Positions 7,880 through 16,611 are shown, counted from the stretch's first letter. The stretch is 64,000 nucleotides of DNA from Rhodanobacter glycinis (GCF_900114325.1 NZ_FOSR01000003.1:124001-188000), one strand, 5' to 3'. Made by a program: numbers and translations. The notes: generated from the sequence alone by a model not told the origin.

Positions 7880-8526
7880 ACGTCAGAGTCATTTTGGGAG
7901 ATGACCATGTCATGCTGCGCGAAGGCTTGGTTGCCTTGCTGCAGAATGAACCGGACATTGACGTGGTGGGACATGCCGGTCACGGCTTGGATCTGCTTCG
8001 CTTGGCGCGAGAGTTGCGTCCCGACGTGGTGATCGCGGATGTTGCCATGCCGCTACTGACCGGGATCGAGGTGGTGCGGCGCATACGGGGCGAAATATTG
8101 CCAAGCAAGGTGCTGTGCCTCTCGGTAAGTGCGCAGCCGGGGCAAGTTACTGAGGCGCTGGAAGCAGGCGCCTCGGGTTACGTGCTGAAGGAAAACTGTT
8201 TCGATGATCTGGCGCGGGCGATTCGCCACGTTTTCAATAATCAGGTTTTCCTGAGCACCGAACTCGTGGCTCCCATGATGAGTACATACAAGGCTGGCGG
8301 CGATAGGCGCATTGTCGCAATGCCGCCGCCGTTGACTTGGCGTGAGCGTGAGGTCACCCGGCTTTTTGCTGAAGGTTGCTCCACGCAACAAGTAGCCAAG
8401 CGGCTGCACATCAGCACCAAGACGGTGGCGACCCATCGGGCCCACGTATTCCGCAAGCTCAACATAAGCAGCCTTGCTGAGCTGACACGTTTTGCTGTGA
8501 AGCATGGCCTTACTCCGCTGGACTGA
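7876..8526 (+). CDS. NarL/FixJ-family response regulator
   Basis: A 216-residue regulator. The receiver domain (residues 1-120) shows the acidic pair at D9-D10 (ILGDDHVMLREGL), the phosphoacceptor aspartate in DVVIADVAMPLL, and the conserved lysine in GYVLKENCFDDL. The C-terminal LuxR-type HTH reads PPLTWREREVTRLFAEGCST then QQVAKRLHISTKTVATHRAH. Its start overlaps the kinase stop. The likely target is the GMC dehydrogenase cluster 740 bases downstream on the same strand, but that is inference from proximity. Confidence 0.92.
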   Translation: MNVRVILGDDHVMLREGLVALLQNEPDIDVVGHAGHGLDLLRLARELRPDVVIADVAMPLLTGIEVVRRIRGEILPSKVLCLSVSAQPGQVTEALEAGASGYVLKENCFDDLARAIRHVFNNQVFLSTELVAPMMSTYKAGGDRRIVAMPPPLTWREREVTRLFAEGCSTQQVAKRLHISTKTVATHRAHVFRKLNISSLAELTRFAVKHGLTPLD

Positions 8527-9262
8527 CTTCCCGACATGCAGCGATGCAGCTGCAGAATGATCGTGCACGTTCTTTCAGCGGGTTTGTTCGTGGAGGCTCG
8601 GACGCCGAGAGGAAGAGTGTTTTTGTGCGTCTTCGGCATCAGCAAAACGGAGGGCAATATCAGCAGATTGCCGATAGGGCGTAACGGAAGCCTGCGGCTA
8701 TGCTGCAAGCGTGCCTTTTGCCGCTTTCCGCAGTTGGTGCATGACCATTCGGCGGGACGGGGACGCAACGGCATCAAGGCTCGCGGCTGATGGAAGCATT
8801 GGCAGTTCAGCACAAGGACGCCGACGGCTTTCTGCCGCAGTTGTACGTGCGCATCTAAGCCTCGTGGAGAGGGGGGCTTGGCCGGGTGATGCTGTGCTGC
8901 TATGCCAGACAAACTGGCGCAGTTGAGCTCGCACGTCTATGTGCATGGCAGCGAGATCCATCTGGGACCAGTGCAAGAAAAGTATTTGCAGCGTGGGTCT
9001 GGGGACATGGCCTAGTCGGGGCAGGTGCAGGTGCGACCATCAATGGGAACGCGTGCATGCAGTGGGAGACGGCTGCGATGGGAGCAAGAGTGTTGCAACT
9101 GAAGTGAAGCTGTGACAGCCATCGGATGGTTTGTCCGGTGGTGACGGCTAGTTCACTGCGTGCGTGGTTTGCGCAGACATGTGTGGGATGTCGCGAGTTG
9201 CGGTCTGCAAGAGGCGCCTGAGGCGGGGAGGGCGCGTCAATGTCCCTGCCAGACCGTAGAGG
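8527..9262 (+). other. Gene-free stretch between regulator and dehydrogenase cluster
   Basis: About 740 bases without a coding frame I can support. Short frames on both strands lack homology-like sequence. The stretch is less GC-rich and less codon-structured than its neighbours. It probably holds the promoter and regulatory region of the downstream cluster, and may include decayed sequence. Confidence 0.5.
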
Positions 9263-9271
9263 ATGATGCTC

Positions 9272-10645
9272 ATGAAGAACCATATCCCGTCTTTGCGTTT
9301 GTTACATTTGCGCCGAGCGTGGCCATTGGGGGTGGCCGCCTCTGGTTTGCTGGTAGCGTTTCTTGCCCAGGGCATGGCGCCCGATGTGTCGGGCGCGGGC
9401 AAGCAGGCGGCCACGGTGCCGGTGCTCAGTCCGACGATTCCGCTGGAGATCACTGTGACCTCGCCGCCGAGCCCGCCCACGCTGGCGTCGCTGCAGCACG
9501 ATTTCGACGTGTTTTCGTGGCAGATGTTCGTGGCGTTGAACTGGCCGGCGAATGCCGACGGCTCGCCCAACACCAAGCTGACCATTGGCCAGGCGCCGCG
9601 CGATTCGGTGGTCTGGCAGCACTGGCGCGAGAGCCGCAGCATTTTCCTGCCCAAGGGGGAAACGCCGCCGCCGTGGGGGCAGAACACGCCGTTGCCGGCG
9701 GTGTGCAGCGGCATCAATCCGAAGACCTTGCCGCCGAACACCTTGCGGTTGACCCAGATCGGCAAGACGCCGAACCTGCTGGACGAGAGCAGCGAGCCGT
9801 TCAAGACCGGTCCGCTGATCGACCAGAACGGCCGCTATACGCGCTACGAGATCCTCACCAACGAAACGATGTTCAACTACATCCTCGGCAATACGCTGTA
9901 TTCGAAGGCGGGGCAGCAGGCGTTCAATGCCGATGCCGATTTCCCGTCGAGCGATCCCAAGGCCGCGCAGGTCGGCTCGATCATGGTAAAGGCGGCGTGG
10001 GTGGAGATGGGCGGCAAGTACGACCCGTCGAAGTTCTTCACCGCCTGGGCGCTGGTCTATGACAACCCCGCCGAGCAGCACGGCGTGAAGCCGTTCTGCA
10101 AGCTTGAAAAAGTGGGGTTGGTGGGCTTGCACATCGCGCACAAGACCGCCGATGAGCCGCAGTGGATCTGGTCCACGTTCGAGAACGTGGCCAATGCCCC
10201 GACGCAGGGCGAGAAGCTGCAACGCAGCGCGTACAACTTCTTCGATCCGGCCTGCAAGGATTGCCAGGTGAACGAGCCGCCGCCGCGTCCATGGAACCCG
10301 GAGAACGCGTACACCAAGCCGTCGCAGATCGAGCGGGTGATCGCGATCACGCCCGAGGCGAAGCGGCTCAACGACAGCTTCCATCGGGCGTTGGCCGCGG
10401 TGACGCCCAACTCGGTCTGGCTCAATTACGAGTTGGTGAGCACGCAGTGGCCGACCAATGCCAGCAGCCGGATCGATCCGACCGGGGTGCCTGCGCCGTC
10501 GTTCCTGGCCAACACCACGCTGGAAAGCTACATCCAGGGCGAGGTCAAGCAGACCTCCAGCAGTTGCATGGCATGCCACAACAACGCCACCACCACGGCG
10601 GGCAAGTCCGCCGATTTCACCTACCTGCTGCAACGCGCCCAATAA
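9272..10645 (+). CDS. Cytochrome c family protein with one haem site, GMC dehydrogenase partner
   Basis: About 457 residues. The N-terminus LRLLHLRRAWPLGVAASGLL then VAFLAQG is a signal peptide with paired arginines. One haem-binding C-x-x-C-H is seen near the C-terminus (SSSCMACHNNAT), plus an ACKDCQ pair about 100 residues earlier. The body (FDVFSWQMFVALNWPANADG, DEPQWIWSTFENVANAP) does not resemble the classical three-haem subunits of gluconate or fructose dehydrogenases. Position immediately upstream of the small and FAD subunits suggests it takes electrons from the flavin subunit in the periplasm. ATGs at 9263, 9266 and 9272 are all possible; 9272 has the best spacing to AGAGGA. Confidence 0.75.
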   Translation: MKNHIPSLRLLHLRRAWPLGVAASGLLVAFLAQGMAPDVSGAGKQAATVPVLSPTIPLEITVTSPPSPPTLASLQHDFDVFSWQMFVALNWPANADGSPNTKLTIGQAPRDSVVWQHWRESRSIFLPKGETPPPWGQNTPLPAVCSGINPKTLPPNTLRLTQIGKTPNLLDESSEPFKTGPLIDQNGRYTRYEILTNETMFNYILGNTLYSKAGQQAFNADADFPSSDPKAAQVGSIMVKAAWVEMGGKYDPSKFFTAWALVYDNPAEQHGVKPFCKLEKVGLVGLHIAHKTADEPQWIWSTFENVANAPTQGEKLQRSAYNFFDPACKDCQVNEPPPRPWNPENAYTKPSQIERVIAITPEAKRLNDSFHRALAAVTPNSVWLNYELVSTQWPTNASSRIDPTGVPAPSFLANTTLESYIQGEVKQTSSSCMACHNNATTTAGKSADFTYLLQRAQ

Positions 10646-10662
10646 CCCGGAGGGACACCGAC

Positions 10663-11166
10663 ATGAGCGATACCATGGACAACTTCATCGGCCTGAGCGC
10701 GGTGCTGACCGGCTTTGCCAGCAGCATTCTCGCGCCCGGCCTCGACCCGGTGAACATCAAGGCGGAATACCTGCCTTTTTTCACGGCCAAGGTGGCCGCG
10801 GAAAGCGGCAACCCGCAACTGGTCGACAGCATCTTCGCCAAGTACGCGTCGCTGGCGGCGCAGCAGTTGAGCGACCAGCAGATCGGCACGGCCATGCTCG
10901 ACCCGGCCAATGGCGCGGACTTCGTGCTGGCCTGCCGCAAGCTGATCTTCATGTGGTACTCGGGCGCGTGGCCCACCCTGATACCAGCCAGCGCCAGCGC
11001 CCCGGCCAGCACGGTCAGCGACCTGATCTCGGCCAAGAGCTACACCTGCGGGCTGGCCTGGCAGGTCATGCAGTCGCATCCGATGGGCGATTCCAACTAC
11101 CGCTACGGCTACTGGAACAGCCAGCCGCCGGCACTCAACGACTACACCGGCCAGCAAGGAGCGTGA
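10663..11166 (+). CDS. Small subunit of membrane-linked sugar/alcohol dehydrogenase (FAD-SLDH-like)
   Basis: A 167-residue protein beginning MSDTMDNFIGLSAVLTGFAS, with the F-x-x-LS-x-x-LTGF pattern of the sorbitol/fructose dehydrogenase small-subunit family, and later CRKLIFMWYSGAWPTLI and SHPMGDSNYRYGYWNSQPPA. In this family the small subunit stabilises the FAD subunit and usually carries its Tat signal; here no signal peptide is visible at the N-terminus. A GGAGGG Shine-Dalgarno precedes the ATG. It lies 17 bases after the cytochrome gene and 3 bases before the GMC gene, so the three form one operon. Confidence 0.75.
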   Translation: MSDTMDNFIGLSAVLTGFASSILAPGLDPVNIKAEYLPFFTAKVAAESGNPQLVDSIFAKYASLAAQQLSDQQIGTAMLDPANGADFVLACRKLIFMWYSGAWPTLIPASASAPASTVSDLISAKSYTCGLAWQVMQSHPMGDSNYRYGYWNSQPPALNDYTGQQGA

Positions 11167-11169
11167 CCC

Positions 11170-13158
11170 ATGAGCAATCCAACCTATGACCTGGTGATTG
11201 TCGGCTCCGGCATCGCCGGCGCCATCGTGGCCCATCAACTGGGTCGGCAGGGCAAGAAGGTGTTGATCCTCGAAGCCGGTGCGCCGGTGCCGGTGGATCG
11301 CAGCGGCTACATGCAGACTTTCTTCAAGGCCAACGCGAAGACGCCCGAATCGCCGTACCCGCCGACGACGCAGAACCCGACCGCGGCCACGCCGGATAAC
11401 CCGCTGGGCCTGCCCGATCCGGCCACCGAAAACGCGCCGCGCTACACCGTGCTGCAGATCGGCGCCTGGCGCAATCCGAAGCAGTGCTACTTCGACTATC
11501 CTCCGCAGCCGCCCTATCTCAAGGGCGACAGTCCGGAAGTCACCTTCGCCTTCGCCAGCTCGTACGAACGCATCGGCGGCGGCACCACCTGGCACTGGCT
11601 GGGCACCAGCCTGCGCCTGTTTCCCACCGATTTCACGCTGAAGACGACCTACGGGCACGGTGTGGACTGGCCCGGTGGGCAGACCTTCTACCAGGCGCTG
11701 GTGCCCTACTACGAGAAGGCGACCGACGTGATCGGCGTCTCTGGCGACAAGACGCAGCTCGACACGCTCTACACCCAGTTCAAGGTGTCGCCCAGCGGCC
11801 AGTATGGCCCCGACTACGATTACCCGATGCCGGCCATCGTCGACTCCCTGGTCGATCAGGCTTTCGACGTGCCGGCGGTCACCACGCTCACCGTCGACGG
11901 CAACCCGGTCTACCTCACGCCCACGCCGCAGGGGCGCAACTCGCTGCCGGGGGACCGGCGCCAGTGCGCCGGCAATACCAACTGCATTCCGATCTGTCCG
12001 ATCCAGGCCAAGTACGACGCCACCGTGACCCTGGGCGACGCCTTGCAGACCGGCAACGTGGAGATCCGCTATCGCTGCGTGGCCAGCAACATCCGCGTCG
12101 ACGACGACACCGCCGAAGTCGTCGGCATCGACTACATCAGCTACGACGAGCACACCGGCGACGCCACCGGTTCGGGCACGGTGACCGCGAGCAAGTATCT
12201 GTTGGCGGCGCACGCCATCGAGACACCCAAGTTGCTGCTGATGTCGAACAAGAACAAGAACTTTCCGAACGGCGTGGCCAATTCCAGCGGGCAGGTCGGA
12301 CGCAACCTGATGGACCACGTGATGTACCTGGCCTGGGGCTTGGCCAAGGATCCGGTTTACGCCTTTCGCGGCCCGCTCTCCACCTCGGGTATCGAGTCGT
12401 TGCGCGATGGTGCGTTCCGCAAGAATCGATCGGCCTATCGCATCGAGATCGGCAACGAGGGCTGGCAATGGGCGGCCAACGATCCGTTCACCACGCTGGC
12501 GGATTTCGTGTTCGGACAGGATACCAACCAGCTCAACGGCAACGCGGTGAACCCGCAGGGGCAGCCGTTGCGCTTCAACCCGAACCTGCCCGCGAACAGC
12601 CAGCTTTTCGGCGCGCAACTGGTCGATACGCTCAACGGCATCTACGTGCGCCAGATCCGGCTGGGCTACCTGATCGAGCAACTGCCCGATCCGGACAACC
12701 GGGTCGAACTGTCGCCCACCGAGACCGATCATCTTGGCCTGCCGCGTCCGCGGGTCACCTATCGCATTCGCCAGGATTACGAGCGCGACGGTTTCGTTTC
12801 TGCCAAGCAGGTGTCCACGGAAATCTTCAACGCCATGGGCGCCACCGAGTACACCAGGACGCCGCCGGCACCGGTGCTGTACGGCGCGGCCGACCAGGTC
12901 ACCGCTACCAACTTCCAGTACCAGGGCAACAACTTCACCTTCTACGGCGCCGGGCATATTGCCGGCACTTACCGTATGGGTGACAGCAAGTCCGACTCGG
13001 TGCTGAATGCCCGCCAGCAGTCGTGGGACCACGGCAACCTCTACATGGTGGGCAGCGGCGTATTTCCCACCATTGCCACGGGAAATCCGACGCTGACGAT
13101 TGCCGCACTGGCGCTGCAGGCGGCCGACAATATCCTGCAGGACCTTGCCGCAGCGTAG
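11170..13158 (+). CDS. GMC-family FAD-dependent oxidoreductase, large subunit
   Basis: A 662-residue flavoprotein. The N-terminal Rossmann motif is YDLVIVGSGIAGAIVAHQLG ending VLILEAG. The segment NTNCIPICPIQAKYDATVTL and GRNLMDHVMYLAWGL are typical of the GMC branch that pairs with cytochrome c. The C-terminal domain carries GAGHIAGTYRMGDSKSDSV then GNLYMVGSGVFPTIATGNPT with the expected active-site His and Asn. It should oxidise a sugar, polyol or alcohol and pass electrons to the cytochrome encoded upstream; the substrate cannot be read from sequence. It has no signal peptide of its own. It is the last gene of the island before gmk. Confidence 0.9.
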   Translation: MSNPTYDLVIVGSGIAGAIVAHQLGRQGKKVLILEAGAPVPVDRSGYMQTFFKANAKTPESPYPPTTQNPTAATPDNPLGLPDPATENAPRYTVLQIGAWRNPKQCYFDYPPQPPYLKGDSPEVTFAFASSYERIGGGTTWHWLGTSLRLFPTDFTLKTTYGHGVDWPGGQTFYQALVPYYEKATDVIGVSGDKTQLDTLYTQFKVSPSGQYGPDYDYPMPAIVDSLVDQAFDVPAVTTLTVDGNPVYLTPTPQGRNSLPGDRRQCAGNTNCIPICPIQAKYDATVTLGDALQTGNVEIRYRCVASNIRVDDDTAEVVGIDYISYDEHTGDATGSGTVTASKYLLAAHAIETPKLLLMSNKNKNFPNGVANSSGQVGRNLMDHVMYLAWGLAKDPVYAFRGPLSTSGIESLRDGAFRKNRSAYRIEIGNEGWQWAANDPFTTLADFVFGQDTNQLNGNAVNPQGQPLRFNPNLPANSQLFGAQLVDTLNGIYVRQIRLGYLIEQLPDPDNRVELSPTETDHLGLPRPRVTYRIRQDYERDGFVSAKQVSTEIFNAMGATEYTRTPPAPVLYGAADQVTATNFQYQGNNFTFYGAGHIAGTYRMGDSKSDSVLNARQQSWDHGNLYMVGSGVFPTIATGNPTLTIAALALQAADNILQDLAAA

Positions 13159-13257
13159 CTGCGAAAGCGTATAGTGCGAATCGCGTCGGGAGGCGGATAC
13201 TCTTCAGTTTCCCGGCGCGTCAGTCTCCTGGCCCGGAGTGCATGTCGACGCTCCCGC

Positions 13258-13263
13258 TATACT
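13258..13263 (+). promoter_or_regulatory. Candidate -10 element upstream of gmk
   Basis: TATACT within CCGCTATACTTGCCCGGATG, 122 bases before the gmk start. A closely similar GCTATACTTCCCCGATG occurs at 6742-6758 at the end of the integrative element. No good -35 is seen. The interval 13159-13385 otherwise holds only a doubtful 37-codon frame. Confidence 0.35.
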
Positions 13264-13385
13264 TGCCCGGATGAAATCCACCTCGCTTTCCCGCTCGCCC
13301 CGCTCGCCGTGCAGCCAACGCGGTTTCACTGGCCCGCTTCGGTGTCGTGTACAGCGTAGCCACACGATCGAGCAAGGGCACTGAA

Positions 13386-14012
13386 ATGGAAAAACCGTGC
13401 GGCACGCTGTTCATCGTTGCGGCTCCCTCGGGTGCGGGCAAGTCGACTCTGGTCAATGCCTTGCTGGAGGGCGATCCGGCGATCTCGCTGTCGGTGTCGC
13501 ATACCACGCGGGCGCCGCGGCCGGGTGAGCAGTACGGGCGGCATTACTACTTTCTGGAGCGCGCGGAGTTCGAGCGCGAGATTGCCGAGGGCGTGTTCCT
13601 GGAGCATGCCGAGGTGCACGGCAATCTTTATGGCACCTCGCGTCGCACCGTGCAGGAACTGCTGGCGCAGGGGCATGACGTGTTGCTGGAGATCGACTGG
13701 CAGGGCGCGCAGCAGATCCGCGCCAGCAAGCCCGATTGCGTCAGCGTGTTCATCCTGCCGCCATCGCGGGTCGAGCTGGAGCGCCGCCTGCGTGGCCGCG
13801 GCTCGGATGCGCCGGAGGTGATCGAGCGCCGCCTGCACAATTCGCGCGGCGAGATTGCGCATGCGCACGAGTTCGATTTCATCATCGTCAATGATCGCTT
13901 CGACGACGCGCTGGAGGACTTGCGCGCGATCGTGCACGCGGTACGTCAGCGCAGCGCGTTGCAGTGGAAGCGGCATGAATCGTTGATCGCCGAATTGCTG
14001 GCGGCTGAATGA
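13386..14012 (+). CDS. gmk: Guanylate kinase
   Basis: Phosphorylates GMP to GDP with ATP in nucleotide salvage and GTP synthesis. The 208-residue protein has the P-loop in VAAPSGAGKSTLVNAL (residues 10-25), the GMP-binding SVSHTTRAPRPGEQYGRHYY, and EVHGNLYGTSRRTVQELLAQ followed by VLLEIDWQGAQQIR. The start ATG at 13386 is chosen because the family begins just before the P-loop; the frame is open 13 codons further upstream. In enterobacteria gmk is followed directly by rpoZ and spoT; here the Mla genes lie between them. Confidence 0.97.
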   Translation: MEKPCGTLFIVAAPSGAGKSTLVNALLEGDPAISLSVSHTTRAPRPGEQYGRHYYFLERAEFEREIAEGVFLEHAEVHGNLYGTSRRTVQELLAQGHDVLLEIDWQGAQQIRASKPDCVSVFILPPSRVELERRLRGRGSDAPEVIERRLHNSRGEIAHAHEFDFIIVNDRFDDALEDLRAIVHAVRQRSALQWKRHESLIAELLAAE

Positions 14013-14085
14013 GTCCGACTCGCGACCGATGGTCTTCTGGCCGCGCTTCGGCTACCTTGCTTGCTTTTCCTGTACCCGGCAGTTC

Positions 14086-14922
14086 ATGACCATGCCCGTA
14101 CCCAACACGCCTGACGAGCAAACCCTGGTGCGCATTCGTGGCCTGACCACGGTGCTCAGCGGCAAGAAGGTGTTCGACGGGCTGGATCTGGACATCCCGC
14201 GCGGCAAGGTCACCGCCATCATGGGCCCGAGCGGCACCGGCAAGACCACCTTGCTCAAGCACATCACCGGGCAGATGCGCGGCGATGCAGGCGAGGTGCG
14301 GGTGGACGGGCGGAACGTGCCGGAGCTGGGTCGCGAGCAGTTGTACGCATTGCGCGAGCGGATCGGCTACCTGTTCCAGAATTCCGCGTTGCTGACCGAT
14401 TTCGACGTGTTCGAGAACGTGGCCTTCCCGCTGCGCCAGCACACCAGGCTGCCGGAAGTGCTGATTCGCAACATCGTGTTGACCAAGTTGCAGGCGGTGG
14501 GTCTGCGCGGGGCGGCGGCACTGGAGCCGAGCGAGCTGTCCGGCGGCATGGCGCGGCGCGTGGCGCTGGCGCGGGCGATCGTGTTCGACCCGATGCTGAT
14601 TCTCTACGACGAACCGTTCGTCGGCCTCGATCCGATCGCACTGAACCAGGTGCTGAAGCTGATTCGCACGCTGAACCAGACGCTGGGCATCACCAGCGTG
14701 CTGGTGGCGCACGAACTGGAGGCGATCAAGCAGGTGGCCGACCATGTTTACCTGATCGCCAACGGCAAGGTGGTGGCGCAGGGCGATCCGAAAACCATTG
14801 CCGACGATGGCTCGCCGTGGACGCGGCAGTTCTTCGGTGGCGAGGCCGACGGCCCGGTGCCGTTCCAGTACCCCGCCGGCGATTACGCCGAGGCGCTGGG
14901 ATTTTCGCGGAGTAGTCCATGA
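14086..14922 (+). CDS. mlaF: Mla phospholipid transport ATP-binding protein
   Basis: ATPase of the MlaFEDB inner-membrane complex, which maintains outer-membrane lipid asymmetry by moving phospholipids between the membranes. Walker A is AIMGPSGTGKTTLLKHITGQ, the signature SELSGGMARRVALARAI, and Walker B MLILYDEPFVGLDPIALNQV. The GLDPI pattern and the variant SGGMARR signature are typical of the MlaF/Ttg2A group. ATG at 14086 is used; 14092 is possible. It shares ATGA with mlaE, so translation is coupled. Confidence 0.95.
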   Translation: MTMPVPNTPDEQTLVRIRGLTTVLSGKKVFDGLDLDIPRGKVTAIMGPSGTGKTTLLKHITGQMRGDAGEVRVDGRNVPELGREQLYALRERIGYLFQNSALLTDFDVFENVAFPLRQHTRLPEVLIRNIVLTKLQAVGLRGAAALEPSELSGGMARRVALARAIVFDPMLILYDEPFVGLDPIALNQVLKLIRTLNQTLGITSVLVAHELEAIKQVADHVYLIANGKVVAQGDPKTIADDGSPWTRQFFGGEADGPVPFQYPAGDYAEALGFSRSSP

Positions 14923-15692
14923 ACGCGCAGGTTGGACGCGACAATATCGTGACCCAGTCGCTGGGCCAGATCGGCGATTGCGGGCTGTTCCTGCTGCGCA
15001 TCCTGGCGGCGGTTCCGCGCAGCATGCGCCATGCGCTCGAAACGGTGCGCCAGTTGTGGTTCGTGGGCGCGATGAGCCTGACCATCATCATGGTCTGCGG
15101 CCTGTTCGTGGGCATGGTGCTGTCGTTGCAGCTGTACCACGTACTGTCGATCTTCGGCGGCACCGCGGCCACCGGCACGGTGGTGGCGATCGCGATCTAC
15201 CGCGAGTTGGGCCCGGTGGTCACCGCGCTGCTGTTCGCCGGTCGCGCCGGTACCTCGATCACCGCCGAGATCGGCCTGATGCGCGCCACCGACCAGATTG
15301 CCGCGATGGAGCTGATGGCGGTCGATCCGCTGGCCTACGTGGTGGCGCCGCGCTTTCTCGCCGGACTGATCGCGATGCCGCTGCTGTGCTGCGTGTTCTG
15401 TGCGATGGGCATCTTTGGCGGTCATCTGGTTGGCGTGACCTGGCTGGGCATCGACAACGGCACGTTCTGGTCGAACATGACCGCCACCGTCGACGTGTGG
15501 CAGGACATCGTCAATGGCGTGATCTGGAAGAGCCTGGCGTTCGGTGCCGTGGTCTCGCTGATCGCGGTGTTCCAGGGCTTTACCGCGCCGCCGACCAGCG
15601 AGGGCGTGGCCTACGCGACCACGCGTACGGTGGTCGCCTCGTCCATCGCCATCCTGGCGCTGGATTTCGTGCTGACCGCCTTCCTGATGTGA
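14919..15692 (+). CDS. mlaE: Mla phospholipid transport permease
   Basis: Inner-membrane permease of the MlaFEDB complex, 257 residues with five to six hydrophobic segments. AMSLTIIMVCGLFVGMVLSL, then YRELGPVVTALLFAGRAGTS and ITAEIGLMRATDQIAAMELM, form the conserved MlaE/TrnE core, including the E-x-G-P-V-x-x-x-L coupling region. AVDPLAYVVAPRFLAGLIAM also follows the family. It overlaps mlaF by 4 bases and is 55 bases from mlaD. Confidence 0.95.
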   Translation: MNAQVGRDNIVTQSLGQIGDCGLFLLRILAAVPRSMRHALETVRQLWFVGAMSLTIIMVCGLFVGMVLSLQLYHVLSIFGGTAATGTVVAIAIYRELGPVVTALLFAGRAGTSITAEIGLMRATDQIAAMELMAVDPLAYVVAPRFLAGLIAMPLLCCVFCAMGIFGGHLVGVTWLGIDNGTFWSNMTATVDVWQDIVNGVIWKSLAFGAVVSLIAVFQGFTAPPTSEGVAYATTRTVVASSIAILALDFVLTAFLM

Positions 15693-15747
15693 CCATGCCG
15701 ATGTCGACCGCCGCCATGACTACCCGTTTCTTTTCGAGGATGATGCC

Positions 15748-16611
15748 GTGAGCCAGAGAAAATCCTATGCCGTCGGCACCGGCCTGTTCATCGTGCTCGG
15801 CTTCGCCGCGCTCGCCTACCTTGCCACCCAGACCAGTTCGGTGGCCAACCGCCACCAGGGCGACAGTTACACCGTCGATGCCCAGTTCACCAATGTCGGC
15901 CAGCTCAAGGAGCGTGCGCCGGTGAAGGTGGCAGGCGTGCGCATCGGCCAGGTGCAGTCGATCGAGCTGGAACCCGGCAAGCCGGTGGCCGACGTGAAAC
16001 TGTCGATCGACAAGCGCTACGCCTCGATTCCTGCAGATTCGGTGGCGAGCATCTTCACCAGCGGCCTGCTCGGCGACCAGTACGTGGGCATCGAGTACGG
16101 CCATGCGAAGACCTTCGTGGCCGCTGGCGGCAAGCTCGCGCTGACGCATTCCAGCCAGCCGCTGGAGGCGATGATCGGCAAGTTCTTCGGCGCCGGCGGG
16201 GTGAACGACAATATCGGCGGCACTTACCAGGTGACGGCCAACTTCACCAATATCGGCACCTTGTCGGTCGGTGCGCCGGTGAAGATGGCTGGCGTGGTGA
16301 TCGGCCAGGTCGCAGCGATTCAGGCCGATCCAGTGAAGCTGGATGCCAAGGTCACCCTGGCCATCGACGACACCTTCAACAAGATCCCCGACGATTCGTC
16401 CGCCGCGGTGTTCACCAGCGGTTTGATCGGCAGCCAGTACGTTGCGATCCAGCCCGGCGGTTCGCCGGACAACCTCAAGAACGGTGAGGAGATGATCCTG
16501 ACCCAGTCGGCCATGCAGCTGGAAGACCTGATCGGCAAGTTCCTGGTCAACGGTTCTCCGGGCGACAAGCCCGGCAGCGGCTCATCGTCCACCCCTGCCG
16601 GCAAGCATTGA
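15748..16611 (+). CDS. mlaD: MlaD, unusually with two MCE domains
   Basis: Periplasmic, membrane-anchored lipid-binding subunit. The 287-residue protein starts with GTG at 15748 behind CGAGGA and has an N-terminal anchor (VGTGLFIVLGFAALAYL). Two MCE domains can be aligned: residues about 41-117 (APVKVAGVRIGQVQSI to FTSGLLGDQYVGIEYG) and 159-236 (APVKMAGVVIGQVAAI to FTSGLIGSQYVAIQPG). Each is followed by a similar helical piece (QPLEAMIGKFFGAG and MQLEDLIGKFLVNG). E. coli MlaD is about 183 residues with one MCE domain, so this looks like an internal duplication. The C-terminus is Gly/Ser rich. Confidence 0.93.
   Translation: MSQRKSYAVGTGLFIVLGFAALAYLATQTSSVANRHQGDSYTVDAQFTNVGQLKERAPVKVAGVRIGQVQSIELEPGKPVADVKLSIDKRYASIPADSVASIFTSGLLGDQYVGIEYGHAKTFVAAGGKLALTHSSQPLEAMIGKFFGAGGVNDNIGGTYQVTANFTNIGTLSVGAPVKMAGVVIGQVAAIQADPVKLDAKVTLAIDDTFNKIPDDSSAAVFTSGLIGSQYVAIQPGGSPDNLKNGEEMILTQSAMQLEDLIGKFLVNGSPGDKPGSGSSSTPAGKH

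Noticed and set aside
8241..8912. Minus-strand frame overlapping the response regulator and following gap
   Set aside because: Half of it is antisense to the conserved LuxR HTH; the rest lacks domain-like sequence.
10621..13032. 803-residue open frame on the minus strand over the GMC gene
   Set aside because: Antisense to a clearly conserved GMC oxidoreductase; high-GC third-position bias creates long antisense frames. No recognisable domain.
13271..13384. 37-codon frame ending just before gmk, possible leader peptide
   Set aside because: Ser/Arg-rich, no Shine-Dalgarno and no attenuator structure; most likely chance.
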